DNA of 64,000 nucleotides from Chloroflexota bacterium (lineage in GTDB: Bacteria > Chloroflexota > Anaerolineae > UBA1429): assembly GCA_012729455.1 (NCBI GenBank), contig JAAYDC010000015.1:146635-210634 (forward strand). The letters run 5' to 3'. This document shows positions 58,055 through 64,000 of this stretch, one piece after another. The notes under the pieces were generated by a model. It was not told the origin of the DNA, did not search any database, and saw only the letters and a list, made by a program, of their open reading frames with translations. Position numbers and translations under genes: made by a program. Positions within the stretch are counted from its first letter, which is position 1, and every line of letters begins with the position of its first letter.

Positions 58055-59965
58055 CTAGCGCGTACCTCGGCGGTAACTATCGATGCGCAGTTGCTTGGCC
58101 AGGCGCCGATAAACCTGCTCCGCCAGAGCGTCGATATCGGGCGCCTGAGCTGCAGCGGGCGGCGGCGCTTCTGGCTGCGGTGCGGCTGTCTGGGAGGCCG
58201 CGGCCGGCTCCTCGTCGGGGGCGCGCTGCACGTGCTCGCGAACGCGCCGCACTGGCAGCTCCATCGGCAGGCGGTTGACCGTCACGACCTGCGGCGGAGG
58301 CGCTGAAGCCTCGGGTACGGCGGGCGGCGCCTCTTGCTGCGGTGCTGAGACATAACGGCGCTGCACTGTGACCTCACGCGTTGGCCGCGGCTCGACGGCT
58401 CGTAAAGTCGGACGCGCGCTGGGTGTGCCTGAGCGCTCCAGGGCAGCCTGGGCTGGTGGCGTCATCTCGGACATGTCACTCTCTGTGACTGGCGATTCAT
58501 CCGCTACCTCTGGCGCCGCTGCGGGCTCCAACCCCAGGGCTTGCTCGAGGCGTATAGGTTGCTCCGCGGACGGCGCTTCTGCAACCACGTCCGGCGATTC
58601 ATCCCTCGGCAGGCGTGTCACCGCACGCACCCGCGCGGCTGCATGGCGATGCACCGCGGCCGGCGCGGCTGGGCTGGCTGTGTGCTCGGCTGGCTCAGGA
58701 CGCGCAGCCGGCTCTGGCAGCGGTGAGGCAGGCGCTGTTCGCGCCGCCGCCCGCGCAGCAGTCCGCCGCAAGGGAGCCTGCGCAAGTGCTCGCTCCGGCG
58801 GGCTATCCAGCTCGCTGAGCTCTTCATAATGCGCCTGTAATTCCTCACCCGCGTCGCCAACAGGTGCGTCCGTTGCTGGCAGGCGCATGCCCTGTTCAAC
58901 AACAGCATACGCCGCCTCTTTGGGGATAGCTGTAGGGACCGCCGCAGCGGGTGCCTCGGATACCGAGGGTTCCTCGGGGACGGGCACACGTGCTACCATC
59001 ACCTCTTCAGCAACGGTGCTCTGAGGCGCCAGCACATCCGGCACGTCAACAGGCGGCGCTTCTGGCGCGGTCTCGGCGACACCCGACTCTCCTTGGTCAG
59101 CCGCTGGTTCGGGTGAAGCCCTTTCTGGAGGCAGCGCTGATGATACCACAGCCTCGGCAGCCCTCTCAACAGCCTGCCGCGCCCGGGTACGGCGCACCAC
59201 CGGGGCTGCGGCTGGTGCTGGAGCCTCTGGAAGCGCCTCCGCCCGCCTCTGCGCAGCTCGCTCTGGCGCGGGAGGCTCGGATGTTGCCGTCGTTGCGGGC
59301 TGCGCGGATGGCACGCCATCTACCGGCTGCAGCTCCTCGGAGCTGCTGTGCACCCCCATGGGCTGCTTTGGGCTCTCATCAGGGGCAGCCGCTGGTTCGG
59401 GTGCAGCCGGCTCTGGCGACATCACAGCCTCGGCAGTCTCCTCAACAGCACGCTGCGCCGGGGTGCGGCGCACCACGGGAGCTGCAGCTGATGTAGGAGC
59501 CGCCGGAGGTGCTTTTGCCTGCGAGTGCACAGCTTGCTCTGATGCGGGTGGCTCAGATGCTGCCGTCGCTTCGGGCAGCGCAGATGATACGCTATCTACC
59601 GGCTCTAGCTCCTCGGAGCTGCTGCGCACCCTTACTGGCTCCTTTGGGCTCTCATCCGGGACAGCCGTTGGTTCGGGTGCTGTCGGCAGCTCCACCGGCG
59701 GAGCGATGGCGCTGTCGTGGCTGGCGAGGATCGCCGTCATTTCGGCAAAGGATAGCCGCAGCGCTTCCGGCTCTGGCGCCGGCGGCTCGAATGCCTCAAC
59801 GGGGGCCTCGTACAGCGCCTGTTCATTGGCCACGGCACGCGCCGCATAACGCGGAGCGGATCGCACAGCAGCAGAGGACGCGCGCGGGATCCATCCATCC
59901 GGCCGCGGCGCCTCTTCGCTGCGATCCACCAGGCGGCGCTGTACCCAACCACGCAAGCGGATCAT
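58055..59965 (-). CDS. Pro/Ala/Glu-rich repeat protein of the injection system
   Basis: A 636-residue protein of very low complexity. Its first 35 residues are basic and amphipathic, and its last 30 (DIDALAEQVYRRLAKQLRIDS) form a conserved short helix common at the C-terminus of eCIS-associated proteins. The middle is Pro/Ala/Glu-rich and contains a 92-residue imperfect tandem repeat (PDESPK at 103 and 195; VVRRTPAQ and VVRRTRAR). It is probably disordered and could act as a tether or scaffold; no function is known. The gene takes the place of Afp6 in the standard order and overlaps the second tube gene (ATGA). Confidence 0.7.
   Translation of the reverse strand: MIRLRGWVQRRLVDRSEEAPRPDGWIPRASSAAVRSAPRYAARAVANEQALYEAPVEAFEPPAPEPEALRLSFAEMTAILASHDSAIAPPVELPTAPEPTAVPDESPKEPVRVRSSSEELEPVDSVSSALPEATAASEPPASEQAVHSQAKAPPAAPTSAAAPVVRRTPAQRAVEETAEAVMSPEPAAPEPAAAPDESPKQPMGVHSSSEELQPVDGVPSAQPATTATSEPPAPERAAQRRAEALPEAPAPAAAPVVRRTRARQAVERAAEAVVSSALPPERASPEPAADQGESGVAETAPEAPPVDVPDVLAPQSTVAEEVMVARVPVPEEPSVSEAPAAAVPTAIPKEAAYAVVEQGMRLPATDAPVGDAGEELQAHYEELSELDSPPERALAQAPLRRTAARAAARTAPASPLPEPAARPEPAEHTASPAAPAAVHRHAAARVRAVTRLPRDESPDVVAEAPSAEQPIRLEQALGLEPAAAPEVADESPVTESDMSEMTPPAQAALERSGTPSARPTLRAVEPRPTREVTVQRRYVSAPQQEAPPAVPEASAPPPQVVTVNRLPMELPVRRVREHVQRAPDEEPAAASQTAAPQPEAPPPAAAQAPDIDALAEQVYRRLAKQLRIDSYRRGTR
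59120..59671. repeat. 276-bp imperfect tandem repeat inside the Pro/Ala-rich gene
   Basis: Two copies, about 59671-59396 and 59395-59120 on the minus strand, code for a 92-residue unit. The marker segments PDESPK, SSSEEL and VVRRT occur in both copies in phase. Length variation between strains is likely at such a repeat. Confidence 0.7.
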
Positions 59966-60399
59966 GTAACCGCCACGCTTTCATAGGCCAGCTCGAGGCT
60001 TTCCAGCGCCAGCTCACTCTCGCCCGTCTTGAGGGTTGGCGACGACCATTTGGTCGGGTAGGCATTTTTGAAATCCCAGCGCGCTACCGGCTGCCCCTCA
60101 AGGCTATAGAGGATCACTGAGACCTGGCGCAGCGCCTTGCCCAGCTGGCCCTGCAACACTTCGTTATACCACTTGATGAGGGCCTGGTCGGTGCTGATGC
60201 CGCGCTTGAGGGTCAAGGTGCCGCGCAGCACGCGCCCCGGCAATAGGTGCACGCCCTCGTTATAGCCGCCCTCTTTTTCCTCTTCGACCTCGACCTCCAG
60301 CGACGGCAAGGTGCACTCGGTAAAGGCTGCCGAGGAGATGCCGTCGATCTGTACCACAAACTGGTGGGCGGCGTGGGTCTCTACACGGTTATTGCTCAT
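59962..60399 (-). CDS. tail tube protein, gp19 family, second copy (Afp5-like)
   Basis: A 145-residue gp19-type tube protein. Family marks are HQFVVQIDGISSAAFTECTLPSLEVEV, TLTLKRGISTDQALIKWY and VARWDFKNAYPTKWSSPTL. In eCIS the second copy forms the tube initiator near the hub. It has only moderate similarity to the other copy at 60774. ATGA overlaps join it with both neighbours. Confidence 0.92.
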   Translation of the reverse strand: MSNNRVETHAAHQFVVQIDGISSAAFTECTLPSLEVEVEEEKEGGYNEGVHLLPGRVLRGTLTLKRGISTDQALIKWYNEVLQGQLGKALRQVSVILYSLEGQPVARWDFKNAYPTKWSSPTLKTGESELALESLELAYESVAVT

Positions 60400-60764
60400 G
60401 GTAAGTCATCCTGAGGTACCAACTTGACGACCAGGCTCTGTCCGCAATGCGGACATTCAGCCTCGACCCATTCCGGTTCGCTCGCATTGATGCGGTCGTA
60501 GAACGCCTGCAAGTACTCGAGGTCGACGACAAACAGCCCTTCGATGATCTCAGGTGTAATGGCCGTCAGCGAGCCCAGGCTGGTGACCACGCGCGCCAAC
60601 AGGGCGATCGGTAAAAACGCCTCGTTGGCGCGTACCGCCGCATCGCCCAACGCGCTGGCTTCGTCGCGCGCGGTAGACAGGCGCATCACCCCTTGGCGAT
60701 GCACCTGTCCATCCGCCACGTAACCGCGCGGTAACTCGAAAGCAAATTCTGTCTGCACACGCAC
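60396..60764 (-). CDS. tail-assembly-like protein with CPHCG zinc knuckle
   Basis: A 122-residue protein of the small assembly-chaperone-like family seen between tube genes in eCIS loci. The N-terminal FELPRGYVADGQVHRQGVMRLSTARDEASALGD (first part) and LARVVTSLGSLTAITPEIIEGLFVVDLEYLQ are typical blocks; at the C-terminus CPHCG suggests half a zinc ribbon. Role presumably in assembly of the tube; not proven. It probably starts with GTG at 60764, overlapping the next gene in ATGA form. Confidence 0.7.
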   Translation of the reverse strand: MRVQTEFAFELPRGYVADGQVHRQGVMRLSTARDEASALGDAAVRANEAFLPIALLARVVTSLGSLTAITPEIIEGLFVVDLEYLQAFYDRINASEPEWVEAECPHCGQSLVVKLVPQDDLP

Positions 60765-60773
60765 TCCCCAGGG

Positions 60774-61217
60774 TTACATGGAGCGAGTCAGGCCTTCGTG
60801 GGTGATAATCAGCTCTTCGACGCCAAACTCGTTGGAATCTGATTTCACGGTCGGCCCCGAGACCTTGACCGGCCAGGCGTTGACGAAATCCCACTTGGCG
60901 ACCGGCTTTAACTCCTGGTCAAACATGGTGATAGTGCCGTTCTTGCGCGCATCCGCCACCTTGCCCTGTACCACCAGGTCGCGCCAATCCCAGATATCCA
61001 GGCTATCGGTGATGCCGCGTTTGAGGGTGATGTCATCCCACTTGAGACGGCCAGGGATCTTTTGCACCAGCTGATGCCCGGAGTCGTCCACGATCTTGTG
61101 TTCGATTACCTCGTGCTCGGAACCGATCCCGCTGCACTCGGTAAAGTAGCCCTTGACGGCGCCCGAGATATCGATGGCGTAATGGAAACTGACCAGCGGA
61201 TTCTTGTTATCTGCCAT
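60774..61217 (-). CDS. tail tube protein, gp19 family, main copy (Afp1-like)
   Basis: A 147-residue tube protein. The blocks FHYAIDISGAVKGYFTECSGIGSE, WDDITLKRGITDSLDIWDWR and VAKWDFVNAWPVKVSGPT match the gp19 family. It forms the inner tube of the contractile particle. Strong ribosome site AAGGAG. It follows the sheath gene by 25 bases. Confidence 0.93.
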   Translation of the reverse strand: MADNKNPLVSFHYAIDISGAVKGYFTECSGIGSEHEVIEHKIVDDSGHQLVQKIPGRLKWDDITLKRGITDSLDIWDWRDLVVQGKVADARKNGTITMFDQELKPVAKWDFVNAWPVKVSGPTVKSDSNEFGVEELIITHEGLTRSM

Positions 61218-61242
61218 GGTTACTCCTTAAGGCTCGCAGGTG

Positions 61243-62772
61243 TCAGCTGGTGGCCGGCCCAGACCACTGGCTGATTCTAAAGATCACAAACTCGGCTGGC
61301 TTGACGGGGGCAATGCCGATCTCGATGATCAGCTGGCCCAGGTCGCGCACTTCGGGCGGGTTGAGCTCTTCGTCGCATTTCACGTAAAAGGCCTCGGCGG
61401 CCGTAGCACCAAAGAGCGCCCCCGAGCTCCACACCGTGCGCAGGTAGGCCGTCACATCACGGCGCACTCTGGCCCACAGGTTGATGTCGTTGGGCTCAAA
61501 CACCACCCATTGGGTGCCGCGCTCGATCGATTGCTCAACCATGTTAAACAACCGCCTCACGTTGACATAGCGCCAAGCTGGGTCACTCGAGAGGGTACGC
61601 GCACCCCACACACGCAGTCCACGCCCCGGAAAGGCGCGGATGCAGTTGATCCCCAGCGGGTTGAGGACTTCCTGCTCGCCCTGGGTGACCTGCACCGGCA
61701 GACCCGACGCACCGCGCACCACTTCGTTGGCCGGGGCTTTATGCACCCCGCGCTCGGCATCGGTGCGGGCATAAACGCCAGCTATGTGTCCGCTGGGCGG
61801 AATGCGCACAGTACCCTTGCCCTTGACCATATCGGGCACTTCGATCCACGGATAATACAGGGCAGCGTATTTAGAGTCATAGTTGGCCTTTAAGCGCCAG
61901 TCGCGCACCTGCTGCGGCATCAGGTCAGGTGGGCAATCCAGGATTGCAAAACGGTATTTGGTCTTTTCGCAGTGCTCATAAAGGGCCCGCTGGACGGCTT
62001 GTACGTCGGCCAACGACATCTCGTTGAGCTGGTAGCTCATCATCAGATCGGGCACTGCCAGGATGGTGACTTCGTCGAGCGCCTCGAGTCCGCTCAAGCC
62101 AGTGCGCTCTGTGATGTCGCCGCGATAATCGGCCACGGCCACCGCCTTGCTGGTGACGGGCGCAACGGCCAGCTCAAAGGTGCCGGCGGCCGGCAGCACA
62201 CCTGCCTTGAGCACCTTGACGGACACGATCTTGCTCTTGACAGCCGTCTCGGGGTAGGCATCGCCCTTGTTGGGCGAAAGCCCGCTAAAGGTCTCTTCCA
62301 CCCCAGAAGGCGTCTGTACGATCAGGGTGTAGGTATCGGGCGGCTCGTCGGAACGGATAGTAACACGCGCCCCAGCTGCCTTGGCGCCCGGCTTGGACTC
62401 GATCAGCAGGGCATCGGCGGGCTTTTCGCCAGTCCCGAGCAGTTTGACACTGGCTCGCGCGCCATCCGCGACCGCCACAGTCTTGACGCTGATCACATAG
62501 CAGCGTCCGCCGCCGTTCTGGAAATAACCATAGACGGCATCCGGCAGGTAGGCACCCTCGGCAAAAGCGCCAAACTTGTCGACAAACTGGCTCCAGTTGG
62601 CTATCGCGACAGCCTTGTTGAGCAGGCTAACGACTGTGCCGTCATCCTGGAGGGTCTCGGCCTTGGCAGTATAGCCGATAAAGGCCGCCACGGCGGTGCC
62701 GGCGGATTCAATCGGCTTGGTGCCGCGGTCTTCTTCGACCATGTAAACACCCGGAGATAGATAAGTAGGCAT
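61243..62772 (-). CDS. contractile tail sheath protein (Afp2-4-like)
   Basis: A 509-residue sheath. The N-terminus MPTYLSPGVYMVEEDRGTKPI is the phage sheath start, and KYAALYYPWIEVPDMVKGKGTVRIPPSGHIAGVYARTD plus VRRLFNMVEQSIERGTQWVVFEPND are sheath signatures (quoted in parts). Only one sheath gene is present in view; Afp has three. The C-terminal IEIGIAPVKPAEFVIFRI is the conserved end. The 65-base gap upstream separates it from the DUF4255 gene. Confidence 0.95.
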   Translation of the reverse strand: MPTYLSPGVYMVEEDRGTKPIESAGTAVAAFIGYTAKAETLQDDGTVVSLLNKAVAIANWSQFVDKFGAFAEGAYLPDAVYGYFQNGGGRCYVISVKTVAVADGARASVKLLGTGEKPADALLIESKPGAKAAGARVTIRSDEPPDTYTLIVQTPSGVEETFSGLSPNKGDAYPETAVKSKIVSVKVLKAGVLPAAGTFELAVAPVTSKAVAVADYRGDITERTGLSGLEALDEVTILAVPDLMMSYQLNEMSLADVQAVQRALYEHCEKTKYRFAILDCPPDLMPQQVRDWRLKANYDSKYAALYYPWIEVPDMVKGKGTVRIPPSGHIAGVYARTDAERGVHKAPANEVVRGASGLPVQVTQGEQEVLNPLGINCIRAFPGRGLRVWGARTLSSDPAWRYVNVRRLFNMVEQSIERGTQWVVFEPNDINLWARVRRDVTAYLRTVWSSGALFGATAAEAFYVKCDEELNPPEVRDLGQLIIEIGIAPVKPAEFVIFRISQWSGPATS

Positions 62773-62837
62773 TGATCTTTACTCCTCATTAGTCACGAAT
62801 CGGCTCTCTCGAACCCCAGTCACGCAGTGTCCACCTC

Positions 62838-63668
62838 CTATATTGAAAGAATCAAATCGTACCCAGCCGGATCTGCTTTTTCGAGCGGCACGGCGACGCG
62901 CTTACGTACGCTGGCCTTGCCCATCATTGCCACCACTTCGACAGTACCCTGCGCCAACCCGCTGAAGCGGTAGCGCCCGAGCGCATCGCTCACCACCTGC
63001 ACGCCCAGCTCGTTGATCGCCACGGTGACGCCAGCCAGAGGACGAGGCTCTTTCCCACCGGTATGCACGATCCCAGCGATCTCCCAGGTAGTCTCGTCGG
63101 GAGCGCCGCTCATGCGCAGCTCGCGGCTCAGTACCAGCGGAGCGCTTGCGATGTAGGGACGATCCATGGCCAGCGTCACGGTATAATTGATCGACGGGCG
63201 CAGCTGGTTTTGCATCACACCCCACAGGTCGGGCAGGTTCTGGATAGCGCTGGAGGGCTGCGCTGTGGACGCCGCTATAGGCAGCGGCTGATCGCGCAAG
63301 GCTCCCTGCACATAAGAGCCCGCCAGCACAGGGTTATTGGCCAGCACGCCCAGCACGCGCCACAGGATGGCGTGCTCGTCTTCGACCTGCTGTTGGGTCC
63401 ACACGGTGATCAGGTAGCTCAGGTTGTAGCGCAATGGCGCCAGCTGTTGGCTGGCGGTGCCGTTAGAGTTGCGTATTGTGCGCAGCTCGTGCGAGCGCAG
63501 CTCCAGGTTTTCACGGATATCATACAGGTAGCAGTTGATCACCGGGCGATTGAGGCGTGCCGACCAGTCGCTGGTGGGCTGGTCAAAACTGATCGCCACA
63601 CTGTTGGGAGCAAAACCAGCCTGCTCAATGAGGAGCTGGCGAATGGTTTCATCCAGATCGTTTATCAC
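62838..63668 (-). CDS. DUF4255/Pvc16-like protein (Afp16-like)
   Basis: A 276-residue protein. The N-terminal half is the DUF4255/Pvc16 domain (LDETIRQLLIEQAGF, PVINCYLYDIRENLELRSHE, LRYNLSYLITVWTQQ), proposed to terminate or cap the tail. The C-terminal part is a carboxypeptidase-regulatory-like beta sandwich (RPLAGVTVAINELG). It starts with GTG at 63668 after AGGAGA. It is 12 bases after the partial upstream frame. Confidence 0.9.
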   Translation of the reverse strand: MINDLDETIRQLLIEQAGFAPNSVAISFDQPTSDWSARLNRPVINCYLYDIRENLELRSHELRTIRNSNGTASQQLAPLRYNLSYLITVWTQQQVEDEHAILWRVLGVLANNPVLAGSYVQGALRDQPLPIAASTAQPSSAIQNLPDLWGVMQNQLRPSINYTVTLAMDRPYIASAPLVLSRELRMSGAPDETTWEIAGIVHTGGKEPRPLAGVTVAINELGVQVVSDALGRYRFSGLAQGTVEVVAMMGKASVRKRVAVPLEKADPAGYDLILSI

Positions 63669-63680
63669 CTGGCTGGTCTC

Positions 63681-64000
63681 CTATATGATCGTCTGGCGTC
63701 CATGAATGACGCGTTTCTCTTTGCCGATGCCCCAGCGTTGCGCCAGGTCGTCGTTCGAAATATAACCACACAGCTCATTAACTCGCTTACGCACTGGCTC
63801 TGGCAGGCCCATAATGGTCGATTGGTAGACCACACCAGGATCATCATACACTGAGGTGAACTCCATAAATCGGCAGCCTGCGGCGTACTGTTGACGGTAG
63901 AGTTCTAACTCGATTTCATTGGCAATTGCGGTAAAAACCGACTCGGTCATACCCGAGTTTAGGGCGATCATGTTGTTCAGGTCTGCCAAGATTGTGCGCA
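63681..64000 (-). CDS. unknown protein, N-terminus beyond the window
   Basis: A frame that continues past base 64000; about 105 C-terminal residues are visible. A TTG at 63989 has no clear ribosome site, so a start outside the window is more likely. The segment is helical (FTAIANEIELELYRQQYAAGC) and has no family mark I recognise. It is in line with the injection operon, ending 12 bases before the DUF4255 gene. Confidence 0.45.
   Translation of the reverse strand, partial: RTILADLNNMIALNSGMTESVFTAIANEIELELYRQQYAAGCRFMEFTSVYDDPGVVYQSTIMGLPEPVRKRVNELCGYISNDDLAQRWGIGKEKRVIHGRQTII

Noticed and set aside
58951..59849. Plus-strand frames and repeats resembling a repeat array at 59 kb
   Set aside because: They mirror the Pro/Ala-rich gene; the repeat period is 276 bases and there are no spacers, so it is not a CRISPR array.
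51930..63668. Type VI secretion system
   Set aside because: There is a gp19-type tube and a single large sheath protein rather than Hcp and TssB/TssC, and no TssJ/L/M or ClpV gene appears; the FHA-kinase theme is an analogy only.
48823..64000. Prophage
   Set aside because: Only tail-type genes are present: no capsid, portal, terminase, integrase or lysis genes, and PAAR, LysM and DUF4255 proteins fit eCIS.

Overview
The window reads as chromosome of a GC-rich, Gram-type-uncertain bacterium, most likely a member of the Chloroflexota (Anaerolineae-like). The basis is inference: lipoproteins with long Thr-Pro linkers after the lipobox, many uroporphyrinogen-decarboxylase-like proteins sitting in carbohydrate operons, DUF2961 and beta-helix proteins, a ferredoxin-fused ETF, a small SRP RNA and a contractile injection locus with FHA and Ser/Thr-kinase parts. 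Genes are packed in operons with ATGA overlaps, and sigma70-like promoters are easy to see. No rRNA, tRNA, insertion sequence or CRISPR array was found.

1-8.1 kb: a truncated D-2-hydroxyacid dehydrogenase (-), then an operon of acetyltransferase, M23 lipoprotein, glycerophosphodiesterase and AMMECR1 protein (+), a UPF0173-type hydrolase (-), and an electron-transfer operon (EtfB, ferredoxin-EtfA, an unknown protein, an SDR dehydrogenase). 8.2-15.3 kb (-): a GrpE-like/zinc-ribbon pair running into a URO-D-like / beta-helix / URO-D-like set, and a mannonate-dehydratase-like enzyme. 15.4-19.5 kb (+): an 816-residue unknown, an isolated molybdopterin-oxidoreductase Fe-S domain, a DUF1349 protein and a glycosyltransferase, all translationally coupled. 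19.5-21.9 kb (-): cupin, SDR and TIM-barrel proteins.

22-31 kb: housekeeping. A RIO kinase stands behind an attenuator-like leader; a conserved 3D/G5 protein-rsmA-lipoprotein operon lies downstream of the SRP RNA; a beta-propeller lipoprotein and thioredoxin reductase follow. 31.4-34.6 kb (+): glycyl radical enzyme, DEDDh exonuclease and RbsD/FucU mutarotase. 34.6-44.1 kb (-): a sugar/glycoconjugate catabolic region (GH172-like, URO-D-like proteins, two ceramidase-like proteins, aldo/keto reductase, Gfo/Idh/MocA) that also holds a DAHP synthase interrupted by one in-frame TGA. 44.3-48.8 kb (+): a Re-citrate-synthase-like enzyme behind a terminator-containing leader, then a ROK sugar kinase, a frameshifted sugar isomerase and a BNR-repeat protein.

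48.8-64 kb (-): one long operon for an extracellular contractile injection system (eCIS, phage-tail-like). In transcription order it holds a partial unknown, a DUF4255/Pvc16-type protein, sheath, tube, assembly protein, second tube, a repeat-rich linker protein, a LysM tube protein, spike, PAAR tip, gp25, baseplate J, an FHA domain fused to a tail-baseplate protein, and a transmembrane FHA-containing Ser/Thr kinase. The FHA-baseplate fusion next to an FHA kinase suggests phosphorylation-controlled assembly or firing, analogous in logic to the threonine-phosphorylation pathway of type VI secretion. This is the most notable system in the window. ATPase, tape measure, fibre and cargo genes are not in view and may lie beyond base 64000.
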